A DNA stretch of 64,000 nucleotides from assembly GCA_022508805.1 (NCBI GenBank), contig JAFLUM010000008.1, forward strand, positions 9,238 through 73,237, read 5' to 3'. Origin of the DNA: Oscillospiraceae bacterium. GTDB lineage: Bacteria > Bacillota > Clostridia > Oscillospirales > Acutalibacteraceae. The translations under genes were made by a program, and so were the position numbers. The notes below the pieces were generated by a model, which saw only the letters and a list, made by a program, of their open reading frames with translations, had not been told where the DNA came from and did no database searches. Positions 8,572 to 17,988 of this stretch are shown piece after piece; position 1 is the first letter of the stretch, and each line of letters starts with the position of its first letter.

Positions 8572-9897
8572 TTATATGAATTTCGGAAGAAAATCCCCGT
8601 GAGCATCTATCAATTCATCACACATTTTAATTATGGTATCAATATCCAGTTCGCCGCCGGTGTGCGGATCAAGCATTGCCGCAAGATAAACGTCGTTCAT
8701 TCTATGACTTCTTGCCGCCTCTACCGTCATAAGCTGACAGTTTATGTTCGTCATATTAAGCGCGGCACAAGCGGTCGGCAGAGTTCCCACCGTTGTCGGA
8801 TGAATACCGATACCGTCAACAAGGCAAGGCACTTCAACGCAAGCTTCCTCGGGGAAGTTTGTAATAAGATGATTTGTATTGAGCACGTTACCTCCGATTT
8901 TATACGGTGTATTTGTGACGACCGCCTCCATAATCCGTGAGGCATATTCATTTGAGCGGGAAAATTCTTTTATTCCGCTGATTTTAAGCTGTTCAAATTC
9001 CTCTTTCCAGCTTTTTATCTGATTAACGCACCGTCTCGGATATTCATCAAGAGGGATATTATGTTTTTCAATAAGCTCAGGATATTTGCTTTTTATGAAA
9101 TAGGGATTGTATTCGGCGTTGTGCTCGCTGCTCTCGGTACAGTAATAGCCGAAGCGCTCTACATAAATATTTCTGACCTGATCGTCAAATTTTGTGTCGT
9201 CAACCAAGCGTCTGTGAACTCTTTTTCTGATTTCAGGATACAAATCATTACCGAATTTATCTTCAATTTTTAAAAGCCACGCCTGATGATTGATTCCCGC
9301 GATAAGCTCTTTTCTTTCAGCCGCATATTCCTCCATGCCAACTCCCTTGAGTATTGAATGGGCACAGGTCTGAACGGAGTGGCAAAGTCCTACGGTGTTA
9401 GGAAAAGAAAAGCGTTGAATATACCCCGTGATCATCGCCATAGGGTTAACGTAATTCAAGAACATTGCATCGGGACAAACTTCGTTCATATCGTTGCAGA
9501 AATCCTCTACAACGGGAATCGTTCGCAGTGCTCTCATAATTCCGCCGATACCGAGAGTATCCCCGATAGTCTGCCGTAAGCCGTATTTTTTAGGAATTTC
9601 GAAATCAATAACGGTGCACGGCTCATATCCGCCCACTTGAATTGCGTTTATTACGAACGATGCGTTTTTGAGAGCGGCTTTTCTGTTTTCAACACCTAAA
9701 TAGGTTTTTACGGTTGCAGGATTGCCGAGATAATTGTTCATTGCCTCAACAATTATTTTGCTTTCATTGAGGCGCGCCTCATCAATATCATACAATGCAA
9801 ATTCACTGTTCTTCAGACAATCCGTTAAAAGACAGTCACCTATGATGTTTCTTACAAAAACGGTGCTGCCCGCACCCATAAAAGTAATTTTCAACAT
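8572..9897 (-). CDS. Glycoside hydrolase family 4, alpha-galactosidase-type
   Basis: GH4 enzymes cleave glycosides by an NAD+- and Mn2+-dependent oxidation-elimination mechanism. The 441-residue protein has the N-terminal dinucleotide-binding motif ITFMGAGST, the NYVNP motif (149-153) and the metal-binding Cys-His of GLCHSVQ (C172, H173). The CHSVQ form resembles MelA-type alpha-galactosidases and LplD more than 6-phosphoglucosidases. Related GH4 enzymes act on alpha-glucuronides, so the substrate is not certain. GAGGTG lies upstream of the ATG. The gene is monocistronic with its own promoter. Confidence 0.88.
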   Translation of the reverse strand: MLKITFMGAGSTVFVRNIIGDCLLTDCLKNSEFALYDIDEARLNESKIIVEAMNNYLGNPATVKTYLGVENRKAALKNASFVINAIQVGGYEPCTVIDFEIPKKYGLRQTIGDTLGIGGIMRALRTIPVVEDFCNDMNEVCPDAMFLNYVNPMAMITGYIQRFSFPNTVGLCHSVQTCAHSILKGVGMEEYAAERKELIAGINHQAWLLKIEDKFGNDLYPEIRKRVHRRLVDDTKFDDQVRNIYVERFGYYCTESSEHNAEYNPYFIKSKYPELIEKHNIPLDEYPRRCVNQIKSWKEEFEQLKISGIKEFSRSNEYASRIMEAVVTNTPYKIGGNVLNTNHLITNFPEEACVEVPCLVDGIGIHPTTVGTLPTACAALNMTNINCQLMTVEAARSHRMNDVYLAAMLDPHTGGELDIDTIIKMCDELIDAHGDFLPKFI

Positions 9898-9936
9898 ATG
9901 TACACCTCAAAAGCAAAAATACTTATTCCTTTTTTA

Positions 9937-9965
9937 ATTATACAGTATGTAAGGATACTTTTCAA
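9937..9965 (-). promoter_or_regulatory. Sigma-A type promoter of the GH4 gene
   Basis: On the minus strand TTGAAA (9965-9960) and TATAAT (9942-9937) are spaced by 17 bp, about 40 bp upstream of the ATG. Confidence 0.6.
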
Positions 9966-10031
9966 TTATCAAGTGAAATTACTTCGTAAAAAGACGGTAC
10001 TTGTATACGATCAAGTACCGCCGTTTTATTT

Positions 10032-10535
10032 TTAGTCCGCCGCGTTTACAATTTCATCCCAATTTTCAGATTTCGATACGGTATCGATATTGTAGTATGT
10101 AATCTTAACATCCTTGTCAGGGTCACCAGAAACTGTAATTTCCAATTCTTTTCCGTCAGGATCAGAGAGTTCCACTACTACCCCCTCTACTACCAAATGA
10201 TACTCTGCGGTGATATAATCGTCAAGACTTACCTCTTCACCGTTGATCGTGATTTTTATTCTGCTTAAAAATGTATCATCGTCGTTTACCTTTTCGGCAA
10301 GCTTTACTTCATCGGCGCTTGCCAGAGCCTTTACTCCCGTATACAGCTTACCGTCGGTAGCCGCGTTGGCCGACAGCGTACCGCACAGGAGTATTGCAAT
10401 TATGACGGCTACGGCGATCAAGCCTTTAAGTCTTATTCTTTTCGGTTTGCTCTCTGTCATATCAAAAATCCTTTCCAAAGCTTTCTCGGAGGGTCGGACC
10501 TTTGAAAAAGTCCTCTTATAGTATTCCTTATTCAT
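10032..10535 (-). CDS. Putative membrane anti-sigma factor
   Basis: The 167-residue protein has a cytosolic N-terminus of about 35 residues with a basic stretch, one transmembrane helix at about 37-57 (LIAVAVIIAILLCGTL), then an extracytoplasmic acidic domain. Overlap with the ECF sigma gene and the one-helix topology suggest it holds that sigma factor at the membrane. No zinc-finger anti-sigma motif (HxxxCxxC) is present and the outer domain matches nothing I recognise. The start is 10535 or 10547; the latter ATG directly abuts GGGAG, so 10535 is preferred. Confidence 0.55.
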   Translation of the reverse strand: MNKEYYKRTFSKVRPSEKALERIFDMTESKPKRIRLKGLIAVAVIIAILLCGTLSANAATDGKLYTGVKALASADEVKLAEKVNDDDTFLSRIKITINGEEVSLDDYITAEYHLVVEGVVVELSDPDGKELEITVSGDPDKDVKITYYNIDTVSKSENWDEIVNAAD

Positions 10536-11046
10536 CGTTCCAATCATCTCCCAAAATATTTTTTAACTGCGTTCTCCCACGGGACAGTCTTGTTTTTACC
10601 GCGTTTTCCCGAATACCGAGGGCTTCGGCGATCTCTTTAACGGACATATCCTCGTAGTAGAACAGGTGGATTACCGTGCGTTGCTTTTGCGGCAACTCCA
10701 TAACTGCGTTAAATAAATCGTGATCCTGATTTTCTGCAAAATCATATTTGATGTCGGCTTCCTCCAGCGGAACACTGCGGCTTTTAAAAGGCGATCTCAA
10801 CAGATTTTTGCTTTCATTCACGGCAACACGGGTGAGCCATTTATCAAGATGCCCGTCATTTTTGAATTCTTTGGTATTTTGCCACAGCTTTAAAAACGTG
10901 TTTTGCAAAATATCCTGCGCATCTGTCTGATTTTTTGTATATGACAGCGCAATCAAGAACAAACGCTGATTATTCCGCTTTACCGCATCAATGAATTCAT
11001 TTTCCGTTACAGCCGTACACCACCTGCAATTTGAAAGGCCTTTCAC
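10528..11046 (-). CDS. ECF-type RNA polymerase sigma factor
   Basis: It directs RNA polymerase to a small regulon. Region 2 (FLIALSYTKNQTDAQDILQN) and region 4 (LPQKQRTVIHLFYYEDMSVKEIAEALGI followed by AVKTRLSRGR) are intact, giving the usual 172-residue, two-region ECF layout. The track start is a GTG without a good ribosome site; the conserved part begins near VTENEFIDAVKR, so the true N-terminus is uncertain by about 12 residues. The membrane protein downstream overlaps by 8 bp and is the probable anti-sigma. Confidence 0.88.
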   Translation of the reverse strand: MKGLSNCRWCTAVTENEFIDAVKRNNQRLFLIALSYTKNQTDAQDILQNTFLKLWQNTKEFKNDGHLDKWLTRVAVNESKNLLRSPFKSRSVPLEEADIKYDFAENQDHDLFNAVMELPQKQRTVIHLFYYEDMSVKEIAEALGIRENAVKTRLSRGRTQLKNILGDDWNDE

Positions 11047-11103
11047 TATAATAACAAATAAGCAATGGAAAAGGTTACAAAAAGTATAATTTATTTTTTT
11101 ATA

Positions 11104-11145
11104 TAAAGCAAACCGCCCCTCCTTTCGGAAGAGCGGTTTGCTTTA
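11104..11145. terminator. Bidirectional terminator between the sigma gene and dpaB
   Basis: AAAGCAAACCGC (11105-11116) pairs with GCGGTTTGCTTT (11133-11144), with T-rich flanks on either strand. On the minus strand it ends dpaAB read-through toward no nearby gene, so it separates dpaB from the sigma operon. Confidence 0.75.
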
Positions 11146-11156
11146 AATGGTTTATA

Positions 11157-11732
11157 TCATAACAGCACAGGCTGCGGTTGTTCGCCTTTTGTAAGAACGG
11201 TTTCCAGTGTTTCGGGGATAAGCGAAAAATCTGCCACTATTGAATTAGGTTTGTTTTCGCAGTCATCCTGCTTCATGGGGACAAAATAAATGTTTTTGCT
11301 GTTTAAAAGCATACCGATATTCTTTGCCGCCGCTCCAAGAGCATCATTTGTGGAAACGGCGATTATCACCGGACGGGAATTTCTGAGATGTGCTTTTGCC
11401 GCCAGTGTTACAGACGTGTCGGTTATTCCGTTTGCCATTTTGCCGAGGGTATTGCCCGTGCACGGCGCAATGACCAGTGCATCAAGCAGCTTTTTGGGGC
11501 CTATCGGTTCTGCCCCTGTGATTGTGTGGATTATCTGCTCGCCGCAGATATTTTCAATTTCATTTATAAAATCACGGGCCGCACCAAAACGTGTGTCCGT
11601 GGAATATGCTGCAGCGCTCATTATTGGGATCACACTGTATCCCATATCACAAAGTGCTTTAATTTGCGGGACTGTTTTTTTAAAGGTGCAGAAGGAACCG
11701 CACATGGCAAATCCCACAGTTTTTTCTTTCAT
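11157..11732 (-). CDS. dpaB: Dipicolinate synthase subunit B
   Basis: Together with DpaA it converts dihydrodipicolinate to dipicolinic acid in the mother cell, the small molecule that gives spores heat resistance. The 191-residue protein is of the flavoprotein-like fold seen in SpoVFB: MCGSFCTFKK near the start, then LVIAPCTGNTLGKMANGITDT. The start is supported by GGGAGGAG. The gene overlaps dpaA by 4 bp, so translation is coupled. Confidence 0.93.
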   Translation of the reverse strand: MKEKTVGFAMCGSFCTFKKTVPQIKALCDMGYSVIPIMSAAAYSTDTRFGAARDFINEIENICGEQIIHTITGAEPIGPKKLLDALVIAPCTGNTLGKMANGITDTSVTLAAKAHLRNSRPVIIAVSTNDALGAAAKNIGMLLNSKNIYFVPMKQDDCENKPNSIVADFSLIPETLETVLTKGEQPQPVLL

Positions 11733-12586
11733 TCTTTCTCCTCCCTTTGCAAATATTCTTCTATTCTTTTACCGATTATTTCGCCCGCGGTTTTGGGAGT
11801 ATATTTTCCGGGAAGTCCCGCGGCCTTGATAACGTCGATGGAATTCTTTCTCGCCTCGTCCAAATTTACGCCGTATGGAGCGGATGCGAGTTCAATTATT
11901 TTGCAGTCTTTCTTTATGTTTTTCAGCGTATCTCCGCCGATTATCTGTGAAGGAACGGTGTTTATTATTATATCAAATTCATCGGCATAAGACGTCAAAT
12001 CAGTGATGTCCAGTGCTTTGCAGCCTTTAATTTTTGCCTCGTCACGCTGAGTTCTGCGGCGGGCGAACACAGTCACATCGCAGGAAAGTGAGGTTAAAAG
12101 TGAGGCTGTCTCTCTGCCCACTCTGCCGTAACCCGTTACAGCGTATTTGCCCATAGGCAGAGCAAAGTCGATGTGCTCCAATAATATTTTAAGCGTTCCG
12201 AATGCGGTAAGAATTGCATTAGTCTCAATAAATTCCTTGTCGTAATAGTCAATAAACGGAATTTCCGCTTCACGCAGACGCTCCGAAAGCTCTCCGTTTA
12301 TCATTCCGCCGAAAACCATGTTTCCGCTGCCCAAAAGACTCAGAACACGGTCAATGGGCGTTTCTTTTTTTGAAAATGGCATATTTACCGTTTTTGAGTT
12401 CCGTGCAGCGGGAAGAGGAAATACTACGACTGAATTGGGGCGGATAAGCATTTTCAGTTTGTCACTGTCGTCGTCCCAGTCAAAAAGTCCGTAGGAATGA
12501 ACCTGAAAATCCTTTGACTGAAGATAGGTTTTGAGATATTTTTGTCTTTTATCGCCGCCCACGATGACGATATTTCTGTTACTCAT
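11729..12586 (-). CDS. dpaA: Dipicolinate synthase subunit A
   Basis: This is the dehydrogenase-like subunit of dipicolinate synthase, 285 residues. An N-terminal strand IVIVGGDKRQKYL is followed by a central Rossmann motif GYGRVGRETASLL that should bind NAD(P). The ATG has a GGGGGAG site 8 bases upstream. It heads a two-gene operon with dpaB behind a sigma-K-like promoter, consistent with late mother-cell expression. Its presence is strong evidence that the organism sporulates. Confidence 0.93.
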   Translation of the reverse strand: MSNRNIVIVGGDKRQKYLKTYLQSKDFQVHSYGLFDWDDDSDKLKMLIRPNSVVVFPLPAARNSKTVNMPFSKKETPIDRVLSLLGSGNMVFGGMINGELSERLREAEIPFIDYYDKEFIETNAILTAFGTLKILLEHIDFALPMGKYAVTGYGRVGRETASLLTSLSCDVTVFARRRTQRDEAKIKGCKALDITDLTSYADEFDIIINTVPSQIIGGDTLKNIKKDCKIIELASAPYGVNLDEARKNSIDVIKAAGLPGKYTPKTAGEIIGKRIEEYLQREEKE

Positions 12587-12610
12587 AAAAATCTCCCCCT
12601 TTGCAATAAC

Positions 12611-12636
12611 ATCTTATGTTTTTTGTAAAATTTGGT
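12611..12636 (-). promoter_or_regulatory. Sigma-K-like promoter of dpaAB
   Basis: On the minus strand AC (12636-12635), a 16-bp spacer and CATAAGAT (12618-12611) fit the sigma-K pattern AC-N16/17-CATAnnnT. In Bacillus subtilis the homologous spoVF operon is transcribed by sigma-K. The -35 part is only two bases, so the match is suggestive. Confidence 0.4.
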
Positions 12637-12645
12637 GATTGGGGG

Positions 12646-12674
12646 TTTAAATTTCTCTCACTTTGCAATATAAT
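12646..12674 (+). promoter_or_regulatory. Probable sigma-A promoter of murC
   Basis: TTTAAA and a perfect TATAAT are 17 bp apart, 35 bp upstream of the murC ATG. Confidence 0.4.
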
Positions 12675-12709
12675 TATAGATATCCAAACTTGTCGGAAGG
12701 ATCATAGCT

Positions 12710-14086
12710 ATGAGCGATATTTCAAAGGTACTCGAAAATGCAAAAAAAATTCATTTTATAGGCATCGGCGGCAGCGGAATGTGTCCCCTTGCCGAAATTT
12801 TACACAGTAAGGGCTACCGTCTGCAGGGGTCTGACAATAACGAAAGTTCCATTGTTGAAAGAATAAGAAAAATGGGTATTTCGGTTATGATGGGTCAGCG
12901 ACCCGAAAATATTGAGGGAGCGGATATGATAGTATATTCCGCCGCCATATCTGAGGATAACCCCGAGCTTGCGGCGGCTATAAAAAGCGGTATTCCCACA
13001 TTTCAGCGTGCCGAGCTTTTCGGTGAAATATCACGTCATTTTGAAAATTGCATAGGCATTTGCGGCACTCACGGCAAGACTACGGTAACGTCAATGACAA
13101 CACAGATCATGCTCGGCGCGGGACTTGACCCGTCATGCGTTATAGGCGGTAAGCTGCCGCTGACAAACAGCTACGGCAGAGTGGGCAATACAGAAAATTT
13201 CGTATGTGAAGCGTGTGAATACAAGGATACTTTTCTGCATCTTTCCCCAAATGTGGCGGTTATTTTGAACGTGGACGAGGATCACCTTGAATATTTCAAA
13301 ACGATGGACAATCTGATTTTAAGCTTTACAAAATTTGCAGAGCTTGCGAAAAGCGCGGTAATTTACAACGGCGACGACGAAAATACGCTGAAAGCCGTAA
13401 AAGATGTTACGGGAAAACAGATGATAAGCTTCGGCTTTTCCGACAAAAACGATTATTATCCTGCAAATATTGAAGATTATAAGGGTGCTTACACCATATT
13501 TGACGTTATACACGGCGGCGAGTGCTTAGGCAGAATAACGCTGTCCGTCCCCGGCAGGCATAATGTTCTCAACGCCCTTGCGGCAATAGCGTCGGCTGTT
13601 TATTCGGGTGCTGAATTCAATGACTGCATAAAGGGAATTGAAGATTTCCGCGGAGCAGGCAGACGTTTTGAGCATCTCGGAACATATAAAGGCATTGATT
13701 TTATTGACGACTACGCCCACCATCCCGCCGAGCTTAAAGTCACACTTGATGCGGCGATGAAGTTAGGCTACAAAACCGTTTGGGCGGTATTCCAACCGTT
13801 CACGTATTCGAGAACGGCAATGCATTTTGATGAATTTGTCGATGTTTTGCAGATACCCGACAAATGCGTTATGACCGAGATAATGGGTTCACGGGAGGTC
13901 AACACATACGGCGTGTACACCTCTCAGCTCGCTGAGAAGATACCCGGCTCGGTTTGGTTCAACACCTTCCAAGAGGTATGTGACTATGTTCTGAAAAATG
14001 CACAAGCAGGCGACCTTGTGCTCACAATGGGCTGCGGAGATATTTACAAGGCGGCAAATATGATGATCGGCGAGTTGAAAAAATGA
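12710..14086 (+). CDS. murC: UDP-N-acetylmuramate--L-alanine ligase
   Basis: It adds L-alanine to UDP-MurNAc, the first peptide step of peptidoglycan synthesis, in the cytosol. The 458-residue protein has the N-terminal UDP-binding motif FIGIGGSGMCPLAEIL, the ATP-binding GTHGKTT, the Mur ligase DEDHLEYF region and DDYAHHP. GGAAGGA precedes the start. Its stop overlaps the ung start by 4 bp (ATGA). Confidence 0.96.
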   Translation: MSDISKVLENAKKIHFIGIGGSGMCPLAEILHSKGYRLQGSDNNESSIVERIRKMGISVMMGQRPENIEGADMIVYSAAISEDNPELAAAIKSGIPTFQRAELFGEISRHFENCIGICGTHGKTTVTSMTTQIMLGAGLDPSCVIGGKLPLTNSYGRVGNTENFVCEACEYKDTFLHLSPNVAVILNVDEDHLEYFKTMDNLILSFTKFAELAKSAVIYNGDDENTLKAVKDVTGKQMISFGFSDKNDYYPANIEDYKGAYTIFDVIHGGECLGRITLSVPGRHNVLNALAAIASAVYSGAEFNDCIKGIEDFRGAGRRFEHLGTYKGIDFIDDYAHHPAELKVTLDAAMKLGYKTVWAVFQPFTYSRTAMHFDEFVDVLQIPDKCVMTEIMGSREVNTYGVYTSQLAEKIPGSVWFNTFQEVCDYVLKNAQAGDLVLTMGCGDIYKAANMMIGELKK

Positions 14087-14751
14087 TTACCTTCAATAAT
14101 AACTGGGACGTTCTTTTAAAGGACGAATTCCAAAAAGCGTACTATCTAAATCTGCGCAAATTCCTTGCAAATGAGTACAGAACACAGAAAATACACCCCG
14201 ATATGGGCGATATTTTCAACAGTCTTAAATATACCGATTATATGGATGTTAAGGTCGTTATCCTCGGTCAAGACCCGTATCATCAGCCCGGACAGGCTCA
14301 CGGGCTTTGCTTTTCGGTAAAAAAAGGCGTTCAGCCCCCGCCGTCACTGCAAAACATATATAAGGAAATACACGCCGAATACGGATACCCAATACCGGAA
14401 CATGGTGAGCTTACATATTGGGCAGAGCAGGGTGTTTTACTTATGAACACGGTTCTGACCGTGCGTGAAAGCAATCCCAACAGCCACAAGGGAAAGGGCT
14501 GGGAGATATTTACGGATAATGTTATATCTTTGTTAAATCAAAGACCTGAGCCTATGGTATTTCTTCTTTGGGGAGCAAATGCTAAATCGAAAATGAAGCT
14601 TATTACAAATCCTGTTCACCTTGTCCTGAGTTCGGCGCACCCCAGTCCCCTTTCGGCTTATAACGGATTTTTCGGTAACGGTCACTTTAAAAAGACCAAT
14701 GAATTCCTTGAAAAAGTATACGGAAAAGGAATTGACTGGCAGGTAAAATAG
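14083..14751 (+). CDS. ung: Uracil-DNA glycosylase (family 1)
   Basis: It removes uracil from DNA to start base-excision repair. All family 1 signatures are present: the water-activating loop GQDPYH (Asp at 64), the pyrimidine pocket segment LLWGANAKSK, and the DNA-intercalation loop HPSPLS. The length of 222 residues is standard. Translation is coupled to murC by the ATGA overlap. Confidence 0.96.
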   Translation: MITFNNNWDVLLKDEFQKAYYLNLRKFLANEYRTQKIHPDMGDIFNSLKYTDYMDVKVVILGQDPYHQPGQAHGLCFSVKKGVQPPPSLQNIYKEIHAEYGYPIPEHGELTYWAEQGVLLMNTVLTVRESNPNSHKGKGWEIFTDNVISLLNQRPEPMVFLLWGANAKSKMKLITNPVHLVLSSAHPSPLSAYNGFFGNGHFKKTNEFLEKVYGKGIDWQVK

Positions 14752-14756
14752 CAACA

Positions 14757-14801
14757 AAAAAGCTGTCTCAAGTGATTTAACGTCACAATAAGACAGCTTT
14801 T
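14757..14801. terminator. Intrinsic terminator after ung
   Basis: AAAAGCTGTCT (14758-14768) pairs with AGACAGCTTTT (14791-14801) around a loop of about 22 bases. It works in both directions for the convergent ung and MFS genes. Confidence 0.75.
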
Positions 14802-14819
14802 AAATTTAATTAACAGTTA

Positions 14820-16190
14820 TTAGTCCTTTTTAAAACCTTTTTTCATAAGTGCAACGACGGGGATAATTATAAACAGTCCCACGACTGCTGCCGCCCAGAA
14901 CATAACGTTACCGGGTGCTGAGGTCACTACGCCGTATTCGTTAGTATAAGTTATCTCTGAAATGCGGCAGACCTCCCGACCGATAACGGGACCTATTATC
15001 ATAGGGATAAGCACATTGAATATCATTCTTATCCCTTGGAACATACCCGTTTTATCCTCGGGGGTGAAGTCGCGTACGGCGGCGTTGGTAAGTATCATCA
15101 AAAGTCCGTAGCCGGTAAAGGTTATCGCCATACCGATGGCAAAGCCACCCAACTTTTTCATAAAGCCGGATACCACAAGTCCGACTACGAAAAGCACGAT
15201 AGATGCGATTATAAACTTATCCTTGCCGAAACGGTCTATGAGCTTACCGATGGAGACGATAAGTGCTACGACTGCCACAATAACCACAAGGGCAACAACT
15301 ATTGTTGCAGGAGTAAGTCCCGCAAGCAGCTTATCAAAGGTGAAATCAAGCGAATGTTGAAGATAAATAAAGATATAGGGGAAGAAAACCTGCACGGCAA
15401 TACCGAAAACGCAGACCGCCGCAAGTGAGAGATACAGTCGGCTGTTTTCCTTAATTACTGAGGGCTTGAATCCGTAAATGAAATCTGCAAAAAAGCTCTG
15501 TCCGCTTTCAGTCTTTTTGCCTTCGCGGCTGTCCTTAACGGTGAAAATTCCTATAAATCCGCAAACGGCGACAACTGCGCCAAGAGAGATGAAGAATGTG
15601 GGATAGCCGATTGCGCTGACCAGTCCGCCAAGCCCCATAACAAGTGCCATAGCGAATATGGGCAGAATAGCAAGCACACTCTCGACGGTGGCACGGTTGT
15701 GGACGTTCGTTACGTCCGTTATCCACGCATTAAACGCCGAGTCGTTGCTGGTTGAGCCCATAAAGGTCATAACGCAGTCCATAACTATTACTGTTACAAC
15801 AGTTGCAGTGAGTATTTTGACCTCATCGCTTAAATGAAACAGAACGGCGATATTATCTCTTGTGATAAAGCCGAAGCAGGCGGTGATACCGCCCCAAAGT
15901 ATATAGCCTATTGAGATAAACCATTTTCTGCGGTTAACACGGTCGCTCAAAATGCCTATTATAAAGGTGGTAACAACCGCTGTAACGGCGCTGTATGCCA
16001 CCATTTTGCTGATAGCGCCCATAACGTCCAGCGAATTGTCAACGGCGTACTGGCTTGCTCCGTTGTAAACGGAGTTATAGAGGAACGTGTTGAAATACAT
16101 ATTTTCAACAGCCCAGGCTATCTGACCCATAAGTCCGAACAGGATCAGATTAAACCATCTTAAACCGCCCAGTTTATTTTCTTTTTTCAT
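14820..16190 (-). CDS. MFS sugar transporter
   Basis: The 456-residue integral membrane protein has about 12 hydrophobic helices and the MFS loop motif GILSDRVNRRKW near residue 80. It lies three bases after the GH13 oligo-1,6-glucosidase in the same orientation, so it most likely imports the alpha-glucoside that the enzyme cleaves. The short matching loop IGKLIDRFGKDKF marks the second half. The fold could also be assigned to the related GPH symporters; substrate and coupling ion cannot be read from sequence. GAGG precedes the ATG. Confidence 0.75.
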   Translation of the reverse strand: MKKENKLGGLRWFNLILFGLMGQIAWAVENMYFNTFLYNSVYNGASQYAVDNSLDVMGAISKMVAYSAVTAVVTTFIIGILSDRVNRRKWFISIGYILWGGITACFGFITRDNIAVLFHLSDEVKILTATVVTVIVMDCVMTFMGSTSNDSAFNAWITDVTNVHNRATVESVLAILPIFAMALVMGLGGLVSAIGYPTFFISLGAVVAVCGFIGIFTVKDSREGKKTESGQSFFADFIYGFKPSVIKENSRLYLSLAAVCVFGIAVQVFFPYIFIYLQHSLDFTFDKLLAGLTPATIVVALVVIVAVVALIVSIGKLIDRFGKDKFIIASIVLFVVGLVVSGFMKKLGGFAIGMAITFTGYGLLMILTNAAVRDFTPEDKTGMFQGIRMIFNVLIPMIIGPVIGREVCRISEITYTNEYGVVTSAPGNVMFWAAAVVGLFIIIPVVALMKKGFKKD

Positions 16191-16193
16191 AAA

Positions 16194-17861
16194 TTATACC
16201 TCGTCAAAAAGATAAACTCTTGTCTCATACGGTCTTGTTACGAAGGAGTTTTTGGTCACGGGGCACATTCTGTAATTTGAAAGAACAAGCTCGCCCTTTG
16301 ACAGGTCAAAGCCCTCGGGCGCTTCAAACTGAACGTGCTTTTCGGTAAACGAGCTCACAACGAGCAGGCGCTGACTGTCAAGATTACGCTCATAAACGTA
16401 GAGGCTTCTGCTGTTTTTGTAATGCTCCTTATAATCGCCGTAAATTGCTACCTTATGCTCCTTGCGGAATTTGAGCAGCTTGCGGTAATAGTTGAGAATG
16501 GAGTTGGGATCCTTTTCCGCATCAGCAACGTTTATCTCGGTGTAATTGGGATTGACGTAGAACCACGGCTCAACGGTAGAGAAGCCTGCGTACTGACTGT
16601 TATCCCACTGAACGGGGGTTCTGGCGTTTTCACGGCTGGTGCGGTTGGCTATTTCGAGATATTTTTTATCGGAAAAACCGAATTTCTTGAAAAGTCTTTC
16701 GTTATTAAAGGTGACAACGTCACGGAACTGATCAATACTGCTCAATGTGATGTTTGTCATACCTATCTCCTGCCCCTGATAAACAAAGGGAGTTCCGCAC
16801 TGGAGATAGCACATTGTGGCAAGCATTTTTGCGCTTTCCACACGGTATTTAAGACTGCCGTAGCGGTTGATTATTCTAGGATGGTCGTGATTTTCGATAT
16901 AAAGAGCGTTCCAAGCCTTGCCGTAAAGGTCCTCCTGCCAATGGGTAAACGCCTTTTTCATTTTTCTGAGGCTGAAGGGAGTTGCTATGGTATCGGTCAT
17001 AATGCAGTCAGCCTGCATATGGTCAAAGCTTATCATCATATCAAGCTCACGGTCTTCGCCTGCGGTGAATTCAAGAGCGTCCTTGGAGCCTGTCATGGGT
17101 GACTCACCGACAACAAAGCAGTCGTAATCATTGAGAACCTCGCGGAATTCTCTCAAATACTCGTGAATATGAGGTCCCTTTTTGTAGTGCTCAATACCCG
17201 TGGCAACAGGCAACGGGAAGCCGTCGGGCAGACCCTCCGCCTTGGAAATAAAGGTTATTACGTCCTCGCGGAAGCCGTCAACGCCCATATCAAGCCAAAA
17301 GCGCATTATGCTTTTGACCTCTTCACGAACCTTTGGATTGTCCATATTGAGATCAGGCTGTTTTTTGGCGAAAACGTGGAGATAATATTCATCAAGCTCC
17401 TCGTTATACTCCCACGCGCCGCCCTCAAAGGTAGAGAGCCAGTTATTCGGCGGTTTTTTGTCGCCCTTGCCCTTGCGCCAAATATAATAATCGTGATAAG
17501 GATTATCCTTGCCCTTTAAGCTCTCTTTAAACCAAGGATGCTCGTCTGACGTATGATTGACAACAAGGTCCATAAAGACCCTCATTCCACGCTCGTGAGC
17601 GCCGTCAAGAACCTTTTTGAAAAGCTCCAGATCGCCGTACTCGGGCGAAATGTTTTTATAATCCGCTATGTCATAGCCGTAATCGGCATTGGGTGACGGA
17701 TAAAGCGGTGAAAACCAAATTGCGTCGACACCTATCGACTTTATGTAATCTAGCTTATCAAGAACACCGTACAGATCACCGATACCGTCCCCGTTACCAT
17801 CCTTAAAGCTGCGCGGCCAAATTTGATAGACCGCCATCTCCTTGTACCAACTATTTTCCAA
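16194..17861 (-). CDS. GH13 oligo-1,6-glucosidase / alpha-glucosidase
   Basis: A 555-residue intracellular alpha-glucosidase of the MalL/TreC type. The GH13 conserved regions are visible: DLVVNHTSDEHPWF, GVDGFREDV with the nucleophile at Asp200, VGESP with the acid/base at Glu253, and IENHDHPR. The residue after the nucleophile is Val201, the form associated with alpha-1,6 rather than alpha-1,4 specificity in this family. There is no signal peptide. The start is TTG at 17861 behind GGGGTGG. It is co-transcribed with the MFS transporter downstream. Confidence 0.92.
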   Translation of the reverse strand: MENSWYKEMAVYQIWPRSFKDGNGDGIGDLYGVLDKLDYIKSIGVDAIWFSPLYPSPNADYGYDIADYKNISPEYGDLELFKKVLDGAHERGMRVFMDLVVNHTSDEHPWFKESLKGKDNPYHDYYIWRKGKGDKKPPNNWLSTFEGGAWEYNEELDEYYLHVFAKKQPDLNMDNPKVREEVKSIMRFWLDMGVDGFREDVITFISKAEGLPDGFPLPVATGIEHYKKGPHIHEYLREFREVLNDYDCFVVGESPMTGSKDALEFTAGEDRELDMMISFDHMQADCIMTDTIATPFSLRKMKKAFTHWQEDLYGKAWNALYIENHDHPRIINRYGSLKYRVESAKMLATMCYLQCGTPFVYQGQEIGMTNITLSSIDQFRDVVTFNNERLFKKFGFSDKKYLEIANRTSRENARTPVQWDNSQYAGFSTVEPWFYVNPNYTEINVADAEKDPNSILNYYRKLLKFRKEHKVAIYGDYKEHYKNSRSLYVYERNLDSQRLLVVSSFTEKHVQFEAPEGFDLSKGELVLSNYRMCPVTKNSFVTRPYETRVYLFDEV

Positions 17862-17895
17862 AATAATCCACCCCTATATAGATTTCTTTTATATA

Positions 17896-17924
17896 AGTAT
17901 ACCATATACCCTTTTGAAAAACAA
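17896..17924 (-). promoter_or_regulatory. Promoter of the GH13-MFS operon
   Basis: On the minus strand TTGTTT (17924-17919) and TATACT (17901-17896) are 17 bp apart, about 35 bp upstream of the TTG start. Confidence 0.5.
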
Positions 17925-17988
17925 TTATTATTTATTAATTATAACTTATTTAGACAAAAATCATCTATGATTTTATGCAATTTTGCCG

